From contig NZ_JACOFX010000018.1 in the NCBI RefSeq assembly GCF_014284125.1, positions 1 through 64,000 on the forward strand: a DNA stretch of 64,000 bases, written 5' to 3'. The position numbers and the translations under genes were made by a program. This DNA comes from Undibacterium umbellatum. GTDB taxonomy: Bacteria; Pseudomonadota; Gammaproteobacteria; Burkholderiales; Burkholderiaceae_D. Shown in pieces: positions 7,940-15,615 of this stretch. A model generated the notes under the pieces. The model worked only from the letters and a program-made list of their open reading frames with translations, was not told the DNA's origin and made no database searches. Position 1 is the first letter of the stretch; every line of letters begins with the position of its first letter.

Positions 7940-8563
7940 TCAGGCTGTGACCTGCACCGGCGCGTAATACTCGATCATTCGTTCAAATCCGACTTCGGCA
8001 CGGCCCACGCTACCCGGTTTGCGCAAGAATCTCGCATCATGGTGCAGGGCTAATATGAGGCCATACATTTCATACACAATCTGTTCAGGTTCAACATCAT
8101 CGCGCAAATGGCCAAGTTGTATCGCCTGTGCAGCAGCGCGGTGCAAGGCACCCTGCCACGCGTGGACCATACCAACCAGTTCATCCCTGATGGGCCCAGC
8201 CCTGTCATCGTATTCGGCAGCACCGCTGATATAGATACAACCAGATGCAATCTCTACCGTGACGCGCTTGACCCATAATGCAAACATGGATTGCAAACGC
8301 GGCAAGCCACGTTCTTCTTTCATGCTTGGATAAAACACCTCTTGCTCGAAATGATGGTGGTACAGCTTCAGCACTTCGATCTGCAAATCTTCACGCGAAC
8401 CGAAATGGGCGAACACGCCAGACTTGCTCATGTTCATTTTATCGGCCAGCAAACCGATGGTCAGCCCTTCGATACCATCACGGCTGGCAGCATCCAGAGC
8501 CACGTCCAGAATGGCGGCGCGGGTCAATTCCCCCTTGCGCATGAATTTTGATGTCATATTCAT
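7940..8563 (-). CDS. TetR-family regulator, probably of the beta-oxidation operon
   Basis: 207 aa. The N-terminal helix-turn-helix is typical of TetR: RAAILDVALDAASRDGIEGLTIGLLADK, then MNMSKSGVFAHFGSRE, where the recognition helix lies. The rest is the ligand-binding helical domain, expected to bind acyl-CoA by analogy with other TetR proteins heading beta-oxidation genes; the ligand is inference. It lies 81 bp upstream of the acyl-CoA dehydrogenase gene on the same strand and may be co-transcribed. Two ATG codons (8563 and 8557) are equally plausible starts, with no clear Shine-Dalgarno. A TetR-like half-palindrome lies at about 8649-8662. Confidence 0.87.
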   Translation of the reverse strand: MNMTSKFMRKGELTRAAILDVALDAASRDGIEGLTIGLLADKMNMSKSGVFAHFGSREDLQIEVLKLYHHHFEQEVFYPSMKEERGLPRLQSMFALWVKRVTVEIASGCIYISGAAEYDDRAGPIRDELVGMVHAWQGALHRAAAQAIQLGHLRDDVEPEQIVYEMYGLILALHHDARFLRKPGSVGRAEVGFERMIEYYAPVQVTA

Positions 8564-8648
8564 ATTACATTAATTGTGTTGAAAAGATTCATGTCTGCCC
8601 GTAGTGACCATTAAGTGAAGCAAAAAGTGATGCAAACAAATGAATTTA

Positions 8649-8664
8649 TCGAACGCTCGTACTA
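8649..8664. promoter_or_regulatory. possible TetR operator upstream of the regulator gene
   Basis: GAACG-CT-CGTAC at 8651-8662 is an imperfect palindrome with a CG-rich core, of the kind many TetR proteins bind, and is next to a TACTATTAT stretch that could be a -10 region. It lies 88 bp upstream of the TetR gene. Only one copy was seen and it was not found in the 81-bp gap before the dehydrogenase gene. Confidence 0.25.
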
Positions 8665-8772
8665 TTATGCACAGCGCCTGAAAAGTCAAACCAGATTGCG
8701 TCTTTAGAGGAGAGTATCTATTATGTTTTGCCTCCTGCCGTCTCGTTTTTTTGCTTTCCGCTCAGCCTTGGC

Positions 8773-9156
8773 TTATTCGTGATTATGCGTCTGGTCCAGC
8801 TGCCTTCTGTCACGCTTGGTTGGTCTAGTTGTCAGCTTCGCTGTCGGTTCCCGGAAATACTTCCTGTCTTCTGCCACTTTGGCGCGTTTTGCTGCACTCT
8901 CAGCGGTTTCTTCATACATGGTCTGGGCGATGGTCGCCGAGCCTCGCGTTTCCAGTATGCGCAATACCCTGACCTGCCACACCTGTTCAGCCTGCTGCAC
9001 CTCAATCAGGTCGCCAACTTTGACGTTGTGTGCGGGTTTGACGCGCTGCTCATTTTGCAAAGCGCGTCCCAGCTCTATGGCACTGGTTGCCAGGCTGCGG
9101 GTTTTAAAGAATCTGGCTGCCCATAGCCATTTATCGATACGGGTGGTGTCGCTCAT
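8773..9156 (-). CDS. hslR: ribosome-associated heat-shock protein Hsp15 (S4 domain)
   Basis: 127 aa. An S4 RNA-binding domain occupies residues 5-65 (RIDKWLWAARFFKTRSLATSAIELGRALQNEQ ends its first half), followed by a basic tail rich in Lys, Arg and Thr. The length and the opening IDKWLWAARFFKTRSLA match Hsp15, which binds free 50S subunits carrying a blocked nascent chain and helps recycle them. It stands alone on the minus strand, divergent from the next TetR gene. Confidence in the family is high; the heat-shock role is known from E. coli and not visible here. Confidence 0.9.
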   Translation of the reverse strand: MSDTTRIDKWLWAARFFKTRSLATSAIELGRALQNEQRVKPAHNVKVGDLIEVQQAEQVWQVRVLRILETRGSATIAQTMYEETAESAAKRAKVAEDRKYFREPTAKLTTRPTKRDRRQLDQTHNHE

Positions 9157-9184
9157 GAAGGTGTCGCTTTTCTTTACAAAATGT

Positions 9185-9202
9185 CTGGATCAATTGATCC
9201 AG
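9185..9202. promoter_or_regulatory. perfect 18-bp palindrome between divergent genes
   Basis: CTGGATCAA-TTGATCCAG is a perfect 18-bp palindrome without spacer, 28 bp upstream of the Hsp15 start codon. Position and symmetry suggest a dimeric repressor site, possibly for a TetR-type protein. No T-run follows, so it is unlikely to be a terminator. Confidence 0.4.
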
Positions 9203-9355
9203 TATGGACCTAAAAAACACGTTCATTCTATTTTGATGCAATTTATGGCAGCTGTCAGTCAAATCCTAGGCATTTTCGCCCAATGTTTGTGCATACAACA
9301 AAGCGTGTCACTAAATTGAGCCATGTTGCAGTGCGCATAGACAATAAACTGAACG

Positions 9356-9370
9356 ACCGTACAATTCGGT
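9356..9370 (+). promoter_or_regulatory. possible autoregulatory operator of the CecR-like TetR gene
   Basis: ACCGTACAATTCGGT is an imperfect 15-bp palindrome with ACCG/CGGT ends, 60 bp before the TetR start codon at 9430. TetR proteins often bind a palindrome here to repress themselves. The call rests on position and symmetry only. Confidence 0.35.
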
Positions 9371-9429
9371 AGAGTTTTTGCATTTATTTATGCACTTTCG
9401 CATGTTTGCCAATTTGGTCGGATCAGCTC

Positions 9430-10068
9430 ATGAGCTCTGTTGAAGAACTAAGTGGAAAAAAGCGCGCGATTCTCATTGCCGCAGAGAAATGCTTTGCCGC
9501 ACAAAGCTACGAGGGCGTGTCCATACGCGACATTGCCCATGAGGCTGGGGTACCCATCGCCCTGATCGGTTATTACTTTGGTGCCAAGAATGAGCTGTAC
9601 CACGCCATCTACGAGCACCACAGTGGCTATATTGCTGACCGCCTTAACGGCTTGCGTCATGCACGCACACAAAGTCCGCAAGGCACGACGCTTGATGCCA
9701 TCATCGCCGCCTTCGTGCTGCCAGTATTGAAACTCAATGAAAAAGCCGAAGGCGCAAACTTCTCGCGCATGGTCATGCGCGGCGTGATTGACCAACACGA
9801 AGCCAGCGAACGCATCACCCGAGAATTCTACGACCCCATGGCACGCGAATTCATCGCCGCCTTGCATGATGCACTGCCCCATGCCCCGGCGGACAGTATC
9901 TACTGGAGCTATCAGTTTGCCCTCGGTGCCCTGCTACACCATGTCGTCGATACCCGCATAGAACGTCTCTCTGATGGCCTGTGCCCTGCCAGACAGGCTG
10001 ATGTGGCAGCACCCTATTTACTGCGCTTCATCACCGATGGCATCAAGGCTGTTACACGGTTGGGCTAG
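9430..10068 (+). CDS. TetR/AcrR-family regulator, CecR-like
   Basis: 212 aa. The N-terminal DNA-binding domain reads KRAILIAAEKCFAAQSYEG, then SIRDIAHEAGVPIALIGYYF, with the recognition helix ending in GYYF as in TetR. The C-terminal part (about 90-205) resembles the DUF1956/CecR type, with FSRMVMRGVIDQHEASERI and YWSYQFALGALLHHV. CecR in E. coli controls efflux and membrane-protein genes. The ATG at 9430 is preferred to a TTG at 9406. Its stop lies only about 50 bp before the kinase/Thg1 operon on the same strand, so it may be its first gene; a 10-bp inverted repeat lies in that gap. Confidence 0.87.
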   Translation: MSSVEELSGKKRAILIAAEKCFAAQSYEGVSIRDIAHEAGVPIALIGYYFGAKNELYHAIYEHHSGYIADRLNGLRHARTQSPQGTTLDAIIAAFVLPVLKLNEKAEGANFSRMVMRGVIDQHEASERITREFYDPMAREFIAALHDALPHAPADSIYWSYQFALGALLHHVVDTRIERLSDGLCPARQADVAAPYLLRFITDGIKAVTRLG

Positions 10069-10088
10069 TGGCTGACCCGTATGTAATA

Positions 10089-10115
10089 ATGCATGCTAAA
10101 CGGACTAGCATGCAT
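10089..10115 (+). promoter_or_regulatory. perfect 10-bp inverted repeat overlapping the kinase start region
   Basis: ATGCATGCTA (10089-10098) and TAGCATGCAT (10106-10115) are perfect inverted repeats with a 7-base spacer. In RNA this gives a 10-bp hairpin that ends inside or directly before the candidate start codons (10114 and 10120) of the kinase gene, where no Shine-Dalgarno is visible. It could hide the start site, mark a repressor site, or partly end the upstream TetR transcript; no T-run follows it. Confidence 0.5.
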
Positions 10116-10119
10116 GCAA

Positions 10120-10560
10120 ATGGAAGCCATCATCTTCATAGGACTACAGGCCAGCGGTAAATCTTCTTTTTACAAAGAACGCTTTTTCAATAGCCACCTG
10201 CGTATCAGCAATGACTTGCTGAAAACCAAAAACCGCCAGACTCGCTTGCTGGAGTTTTGTTTTGACACCAGCATGCCCTTTGTCATTGACAACACCAACC
10301 CAACAAGAGGAATCCGGGCAAACTATCTGGAGCAGATCAAGTCCAGACAGTGGCCGGTGACTGCATATTATTTCAAAACTGATCTGGACAGAGCGCTGGC
10401 ATGGAATAGCCAGCGGCAAGGCAAGGACCTGATACCCAAGGTTGGCATACTGGATACCCATAGAAAACTGGAAATCCCGGATTATGATGAAGGCTTTGAT
10501 CGCTTGTATTATGTCGATTTTATAGATGGCAAACTGACTGCCACTGATTGGAAAAAATGA
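10120..10560 (+). CDS. P-loop kinase, polynucleotide-kinase-like
   Basis: 146 aa from ATG 10120; ATG 10114 and 10093 are in frame and also possible, none with a clear ribosome site. A Walker A motif GLQASGKSS lies at residues 8-16. FVIDNTNPTRGIR, about 45 residues on, is the conserved D-N-T-N segment of T4 Pnk-like kinases, and NSQRQGKDLIP is an arginine-bearing lid. The fold is thus that of an AAA_33/Pnk 5'-OH kinase; no phosphatase or ligase domain is fused. The stop codon overlaps the start of a Thg1-like gene (ATGA, 10557-10560), which means tight coupling. Phosphorylating 5'-OH RNA ends so that the Thg1-like enzyme can extend them is the proposed role (inference). Confidence 0.8.
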   Translation: MEAIIFIGLQASGKSSFYKERFFNSHLRISNDLLKTKNRQTRLLEFCFDTSMPFVIDNTNPTRGIRANYLEQIKSRQWPVTAYYFKTDLDRALAWNSQRQGKDLIPKVGILDTHRKLEIPDYDEGFDRLYYVDFIDGKLTATDWKK

Positions 10561-11324
10561 AGTTTGATGAACTGGAAAAAGTCATGCGTGGCTATGAAAC
10601 TGCGCATGATGATTACGTCCCCGCCGGCACGTATATGATTGCACGCATTGATGGCCGCGGCTTTACCCGCCTGACCAAGGAAACCTGCGCATTTGAAGCG
10701 CCGTTTGATATCAGGTTTCGCGACCTGATGGTGGAAACCTGCAAGCATCTGATGAACTGCGGCTTCAAGGTCATCTATGCCTATAACCAGAGTGACGAAA
10801 TTTCCTTGCTGTTTGACCTGCACATCAATGCCTTTGGCCGCAAATTAAGAAAATACAATTCTCTACTGGCTGGCGAGGCATCCGCCAAATTCAGCCTGAT
10901 GTTGGGCCAGGTAGCCGCTTTCGATTGCCGCATCTGCCAATTACCCACTCAAAATCTGGTCGTCGATTATTTTCGCTGGCGTAATGAAGATGCCAACAGA
11001 AATGCCTTGAATGCGCATTGCTACTGGCAGCTCAGGAAAGAAGGTAAATCGCAAAACGAGACCACCAGCTTCATAGAAGGCAAGTCACTGGCAGAGAAAG
11101 AAGCATTACTGCAAAGCAGGGATATCAATTTCAAGACCCTGCCGCTATGGCAAAAGCGCGGCACTGGTTTGTACATGCTTGAAGAAGAAAGAATCGGCTT
11201 TAATCCAAAAGAAAATAAAGAGGTCATCAGCACAAGAAAAATCTTGAAGACTGACTATGAATTGCCGCAAGGGGACGCATATAGTGAATTCTTGTGGCAA
11301 TTATTAAAAAGCGATGCCGACTGA
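10557..11324 (+). CDS. Thg1-like 3'-5' polymerase (tRNA-His guanylyltransferase family)
   Basis: 255 aa. The palm-domain metal ligands of Thg1 proteins are all present: Asp32 in RIDGRGFTRL and Asp80-Glu81 in NQSDEISLLF. The nucleotide-site region DANRNALNAHCYW corresponds to the HINNLYN motif of eukaryotic Thg1. Thg1 adds G-1 to tRNA-His; bacterial Thg1-like proteins instead rebuild truncated tRNA 5' ends by templated 3'-5' addition, and most bacteria encode G-1 in the tRNA-His gene, so repair is the likelier role. The start at 10557 overlaps the kinase stop and gives a normal N-terminus. Its own stop is overlapped by the following membrane-protein gene. Confidence 0.9.
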   Translation: MKFDELEKVMRGYETAHDDYVPAGTYMIARIDGRGFTRLTKETCAFEAPFDIRFRDLMVETCKHLMNCGFKVIYAYNQSDEISLLFDLHINAFGRKLRKYNSLLAGEASAKFSLMLGQVAAFDCRICQLPTQNLVVDYFRWRNEDANRNALNAHCYWQLRKEGKSQNETTSFIEGKSLAEKEALLQSRDINFKTLPLWQKRGTGLYMLEEERIGFNPKENKEVISTRKILKTDYELPQGDAYSEFLWQLLKSDAD

Positions 11325-12186
11325 TAATCACAACATCAATGCACAGCACATCCCCTTTCAGGCTTATCTGCTGGCACCTGTGTTTGCACCGCTTACCTGG
11401 TTGCTTGCTGGTGTGGCGACTAATTTGTATGACCGGGGACTGAGCATGGCTGGCTTGGTCATGAAATTACTGTTCATGCTGTTACTATTGCTGGGTTCTT
11501 ATGCATTGTGTACACCCTTGCTGCATATCTGGGCAGGTCGGTCGCGCTGGCCTCAGAGACACGGATACGCAGGGTTCGTACTTGCCGCAATCACCGCCCT
11601 GACCATGGGACTTTTATATGCACAGCCAGGATTTCAGGATGCCCGCAACACTACCCGCAATCTGGTGTATCTCTCATTCATGCTGCTGACCTGCCTTGGC
11701 ATGTTCTTGAGTTTGAAAAACCTATTCCCAACCACAGATGAAAACAGATGCCCTGCCAGTCTGGCATGGCTAGCTAAGCATCCAAGCCACTGGAGCTTGT
11801 TTTCATTGTTCAAAGGTGGCTTGGCGCTGATTCTGGTTTGCTCGGTCACATATGCAAATTCCCTGATTCCACGGTTTGACTTCTCGCGCTTTTTCGCTTT
11901 ACAGATTGAACAAGACATTTTTCCAGAAGCCGCCTTTGCTGCCTCGGTCTTCGATGTCAATCCGAATCATTTTTTTGACTGGTGTTTTTACAGTGCCATC
12001 ATCTTGGCAGTAGCGGCGATGGCATCTTCGTTACAGGCAAAAATACAGGGAGAAGATTCCCTGTACCGTGCAACAGGCTGCATTTGCGGCGCACTTGCAC
12101 TGGCCGTTTTTGACCCCAGGCTGGCTGTCTATGCGGGGCTGGCTTATGGTATCGCTGAGTATGTGATGCGATTAAAAACCAGGTAA
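11314..12186 (+). CDS. multi-pass membrane protein coupled to the Thg1-like gene
   Basis: 290 aa, family not recognised. Hydrophobic stretches are visible at about residues 18-36, 47-70, 86-103, 115-133, 165-183, 220-240 and 250-280, so six or seven membrane spans are likely. The longest soluble segments are near residues 135-160 and 185-215. It begins 11 bp inside the end of the Thg1-like gene (ATG 11314, previous stop 11324), which implies translational coupling and a shared operon. No nuclease, protease or transporter motif is visible. A membrane partner for an RNA-repair pair is unexpected. A divergent function simply carried along by the operon cannot be excluded. Confidence 0.8.
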   Translation: MPTDNHNINAQHIPFQAYLLAPVFAPLTWLLAGVATNLYDRGLSMAGLVMKLLFMLLLLLGSYALCTPLLHIWAGRSRWPQRHGYAGFVLAAITALTMGLLYAQPGFQDARNTTRNLVYLSFMLLTCLGMFLSLKNLFPTTDENRCPASLAWLAKHPSHWSLFSLFKGGLALILVCSVTYANSLIPRFDFSRFFALQIEQDIFPEAAFAASVFDVNPNHFFDWCFYSAIILAVAAMASSLQAKIQGEDSLYRATGCICGALALAVFDPRLAVYAGLAYGIAEYVMRLKTR

Positions 12187-12197
12187 TAGGAAATTAT

Positions 12198-12998
12198 TCA
12201 TGCCCCAACTATCCAGCCTTCCAGCGCATCAAATTCTGGCAAGCCATAATTATCTTCCCGTCTCTGCCATGCCCATGCAGCCAGCAACATGCATAGCACC
12301 GCATCGAGCAAATCGGCGCTGCCGTCTGCTATGAGTCCTGTCTTATAGCGACCCAGGTCCAGCTTGATTTTCCAGGGTGTTGTTCCCGCCTCCAAAGCGG
12401 TAACGATCAGCTCGCGTGCTTGCTGGCGCTCTGGTGTTTGCTTGCTTTTGTCGTCACTTTTATACGAGGCTTTGGTGATGCTGCGTGCCACCATGCCGGG
12501 GTAAGCTTCAAGGGCGATGCGTTGAGGGTCGCCTTCATACATACCTGGGATGCTGACACCTGCATCCAGCAAGCGCGGGGCACCTGCGTGCAGCATGTAG
12601 GCGACTGGTGGATTGACCCATTTCATGGAGGGAGAAGAACCTGCCGGGATGTCCGTCGCCCTGTGGGCGAATTTATTGCCAACTGCGCGAGCATCGCAAA
12701 AGGCCTTGAATTGCAGGCGCAATTCAGCGCGTGTCTGTGTTTGCAAATGACGCATCAGGTCAGGCCAGTTGCTTGGCCAGTGCAGATGTTCTACCAGTTC
12801 GCGCGGCAGAGAAAATGGCAAATCAAAACCTGCCAGCCAGGGGCCAGCCTGCATGAGCCAAGAATCAAAAGCAGTAAAGTCGCTGAGTGTTTGCAGAGAT
12901 TCCAAGCGCAGTACATCGGCTTGCATTTGGCCACTGGCAATCGTGATGCCTTTGCGGCGCGAAGGTGTCGAGGTGAAATCCACACCGTGCAATTTCAT
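12198..12998 (-). CDS. DUF429-family protein (predicted RNase-like fold)
   Basis: 266 aa. The N-terminal GVDFTSTPSRRKGITIASG and GFDLPFSLPRELV match the DUF429 family, in which conserved acidic residues (here Asp7 and Asp79 by eye) lie on an RNase H-like fold; function is not established. The C-terminal half carries GSADLLDAVLCMLLAAWAW, also conserved. Its ATG overlaps the stop of clsB by four bases (ATGA, 12995-12998), so it is the last gene of the nudB/endonuclease-like/clsB line. Convergent with the membrane-protein gene, only 11 bp separate the two stops. Confidence 0.8.
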   Translation of the reverse strand: MKLHGVDFTSTPSRRKGITIASGQMQADVLRLESLQTLSDFTAFDSWLMQAGPWLAGFDLPFSLPRELVEHLHWPSNWPDLMRHLQTQTRAELRLQFKAFCDARAVGNKFAHRATDIPAGSSPSMKWVNPPVAYMLHAGAPRLLDAGVSIPGMYEGDPQRIALEAYPGMVARSITKASYKSDDKSKQTPERQQARELIVTALEAGTTPWKIKLDLGRYKTGLIADGSADLLDAVLCMLLAAWAWQRREDNYGLPEFDALEGWIVGA

Positions 12999-14158
12999 CC
13001 GTAATGCCCAAAGGTGACGATGCGCATGAGACCACGGTAAATCAGGTAAGCCGTGCCATGCCAGGCGCGTTTATACCAGGCCTTCTTTTGCACATCTTCG
13101 GCAAAGATTTCTGTGCCATCGGCAATGCCCAATTCCAGTTCATGCGTCAGACTGGCGGCAAATGCCTTGTCGCGGACAACGATATTGGCTTCGTGATTAA
13201 CGAACAGGCTGAGGCCATCGAAATTGCTGGAGCCTACCGTGGCCCAGTCCTCATCAATGACAGCAACTTTGGCATGCAGTTGCGTCTTGCCATATTCGAC
13301 TATGCGCACACCAGCTGCCAATAATTTTGGGTAAAAAGATTGCGATACCGCATCCTGCAAGGCAAACTGGCCGACGCCGAGCAAGAGCACTACATCGACG
13401 CCGCGAGTGGCTGCAGATATCAGGGCGCGGCGAAATTTCCTGCCGGGTGCGAAATAGGGTGTAACGAGAATGGCACGTGATCTTGCCATGCCCAGCGCAT
13501 GCAGGTAGGCTCTTTGTATGGTGGCGCGATTGCGCAAATTGTCGCGTACTACCAATGCTGCCGAGGTGATTTGTTTACCAGCCACCTTGGCATCGGCTCG
13601 CAGATGCTGCATCAGGGCAAAGCGTGTGCGTAAATCCAGTTTGCCGAGTTTGCGCCATTGCGCGTCTACTTCCAGATGAATGTTGGCAACCAGGGGACCA
13701 GTCACTGTTACAGCAAAATCCCAGCGCGGAAAAGGCAATACCAAACCTGAGCCATCATCAGCAATGTTGTCATCGATGATATTCAAACCGCCGACAATGG
13801 CGATTTGCCTGTCAACCACACAGATTTTTCTGTGGGTGCGTGCCAGGCCGCGTTTGAACCAGGGATTAAAGCAGCGGCAGTCTACGCCCTGCTCATTGAA
13901 ACACTGGGTTAAGCTCAATGCTGCCTGTCTGTCGCTGCCTATCCAGTCTATGACGACTCTGACTTTGACGCCACGCGCTGCTGCCTGCACCAGTGCTGCC
14001 TGTACCATTTGTGCAGTATGGTCAGTTGCAAAGATATAGGACTCCAGATACACCTCATGCTGCGCTTGATCTATCGATGAAATCAGGGCGGGGAAAAACT
14101 GTGCACCACTGTGCAAGAGCTCGACATCATTGCCTTCGGTGAAATGCAGCTTACTCAT
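12995..14158 (-). CDS. clsB: cardiolipin synthase B (phospholipase D family)
   Basis: 387 aa. Two HKD motifs of the phospholipase D superfamily are intact: THRKICVVDRQIAIVGG near residues 107-123 and LHAKVAVIDEDWATVGSSN near 292-310. Length and lack of N-terminal membrane spans fit ClsB (YbhO) rather than ClsA. It makes cardiolipin or phosphatidylglycerol by transesterification at the inner membrane. The gene overlaps the endonuclease-like gene upstream and DUF429 downstream by ATGA. In E. coli ybhP (endonuclease-like) and clsB are also neighbours, which supports the call. Confidence 0.93.
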   Translation of the reverse strand: MSKLHFTEGNDVELLHSGAQFFPALISSIDQAQHEVYLESYIFATDHTAQMVQAALVQAAARGVKVRVVIDWIGSDRQAALSLTQCFNEQGVDCRCFNPWFKRGLARTHRKICVVDRQIAIVGGLNIIDDNIADDGSGLVLPFPRWDFAVTVTGPLVANIHLEVDAQWRKLGKLDLRTRFALMQHLRADAKVAGKQITSAALVVRDNLRNRATIQRAYLHALGMARSRAILVTPYFAPGRKFRRALISAATRGVDVVLLLGVGQFALQDAVSQSFYPKLLAAGVRIVEYGKTQLHAKVAVIDEDWATVGSSNFDGLSLFVNHEANIVVRDKAFAASLTHELELGIADGTEIFAEDVQKKAWYKRAWHGTAYLIYRGLMRIVTFGHYG

Positions 14159-14970
14159 GCGCTTTCAGCTTGATCCAGCAATACCAGGCTGGCAGTAATC
14201 GGCACATGATCCGACAACGTCGTCCATGGTGCGCCTTTCATGACATGTGCTTCTTCTACCTTGAAGCCGCGCAAATACACGCGATCCAGACATAACCAGG
14301 GCAAACCAGCAGGGAAGGTGCGGGCATGACTACCACTGTTCTTGCTCAACATGTTGCGCATGCCCTTCAGGGAAAAACGTGATGCCGTATGCTTGCCATC
14401 GACATCAAAGGCTTCGAAGACACCCAACTCCTGATACAAAGTCTGGCTCAGGCGCTGGCTCCAGTCATTGAAATCACCGGCAATCACCAGCGGCGCATTG
14501 GACGGCACATCTTGCTGGATGGTGTGTATAAGTGCCTGTATCTGGCGACGGCGGCTGCCGGCAAACAAACCAAGATGGATGACAAAGCAATGTATCTGAA
14601 CTTTCTCCACCTGTACAATGGCATGCAAAATACCGCGCTGCTCATAGGCATGGTCAGACACATCATGATTGACAAAGGACGCAATCGGATAACGGCTTAA
14701 CAGGGCATTGCCATGGTGACCGTGTTCATACACGGCATTCATGCCATACACGGCCTCATGGGATTGACCGGCCAGAAAATCATGCTGCCCCTCTTGCGGC
14801 CATCGCGTGTGGTTTTCTGCATGCAAATCATGCTGCCCCTGCACTTCCTGCAGGAACACCAGATCCGCATCAAGCAAGTCTATCGCTTCCTTGATGCCAT
14901 GGATGCGGGCCTTGCGGCCAAATGCACTGACGCCCTTGTGGATATTGTAGGTGGCAATGCGCAACTTCAT
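14155..14970 (-). CDS. endonuclease/exonuclease/phosphatase-family protein, YbhP-like
   Basis: 271 aa. The EEP fold shows in order: ATYNIHKGVS (Asn metal ligand), DLVFLQEVQG (Glu metal ligand), VIAGDFNDWSQRL (Asp and Asn), and the C-terminal LSDHVPITASL, with the catalytic Asp-His pair. No signal peptide is seen. YbhP relatives are next to clsB in many proteobacteria and a link to lipid or nucleic-acid phosphodiesters is guessed, not shown. It starts 19 bp after nudB and its stop overlaps the clsB start. Confidence 0.9.
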   Translation of the reverse strand: MKLRIATYNIHKGVSAFGRKARIHGIKEAIDLLDADLVFLQEVQGQHDLHAENHTRWPQEGQHDFLAGQSHEAVYGMNAVYEHGHHGNALLSRYPIASFVNHDVSDHAYEQRGILHAIVQVEKVQIHCFVIHLGLFAGSRRRQIQALIHTIQQDVPSNAPLVIAGDFNDWSQRLSQTLYQELGVFEAFDVDGKHTASRFSLKGMRNMLSKNSGSHARTFPAGLPWLCLDRVYLRGFKVEEAHVMKGAPWTTLSDHVPITASLVLLDQAESA

Positions 14971-14989
14971 GGTGATTCCCTTTGGCTTA

Positions 14990-15439
14990 TTAAACCTTGA
15001 TCAGCTTCGGTAATTGCAGTATGGCTTCAGCATTCGATGCGGAGAAACATTTGTCCGCTGCTTCCTGCCAGGGCAACCATAGATATTGCAAATGCTCACG
15101 TGGTGCCAGCCTTATTGCGACATCAGAACTGACACACAGGCCAAACACATGCTCGGTATTTTTCGTCACACCTGGTGCATAGCGGTGCCGCCAGACCGGG
15201 TAGATTTCATATATATTGGTCAATCCCCAGTCTTGCAAGTCATATTGCAGGGCGTCTATACCGGTTTCTTCTGCCACTTCACGGATGGCAGTGCTCTGCC
15301 ACGCTTCATTGACAGTATCTTTCGACCCTGTGACAGATTGCCAGAATCCGGCCTTGTCAGCGCGTTCCAGCAAGAGAACATCAAGTGCAGCGGTGTAAAT
15401 AACTACCAGGACAGATTCAGGGATTTTGTGCGTTGACAT
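14990..15439 (-). CDS. nudB: dihydroneopterin triphosphate diphosphatase
   Basis: 149 aa Nudix hydrolase. The Nudix box runs from GSKDTVNE to REVAEETGI (about residues 37-60) with the metal-binding REVAEE core. The opening VLVVIYTAALDVLLLERADKAGFWQSVTG is characteristic of NudB, which removes pyrophosphate from dihydroneopterin triphosphate in folate synthesis. In Burkholderiales this gene usually sits close to aspS, as here, although two unrelated genes intervene. It begins the nudB-endonuclease-like-clsB-DUF429 line. Confidence 0.9.
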   Translation of the reverse strand: MSTHKIPESVLVVIYTAALDVLLLERADKAGFWQSVTGSKDTVNEAWQSTAIREVAEETGIDALQYDLQDWGLTNIYEIYPVWRHRYAPGVTKNTEHVFGLCVSSDVAIRLAPREHLQYLWLPWQEAADKCFSASNAEAILQLPKLIKV

Positions 15440-15520
15440 GCCAGGCCGAAAGGATGATCCGGAGTTTTCAAAACCACCATTCTAACCCCTTTGGCGCATC
15501 CATATTTGATCTCAGAAAGT

Positions 15521-15564
15521 AAAACGGCATTCCCTGAACGATATGCTCAGTAGAATGCCGCTAA
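15521..15564 (-). terminator. terminator of the Cache-protein gene
   Basis: CGGCATTC (15525-15532) pairs with GAATGCCG (15553-15560); on the minus strand the stem is followed by TTTTACTTTC. It lies about 55 bp after the stop codon of the Cache-domain gene. Confidence 0.6.
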
Positions 15565-15615
15565 AACGATAGCAACTCTGGCGTGCAGTATTTTTGCCAG
15601 ACTGGTTTGTATGAT

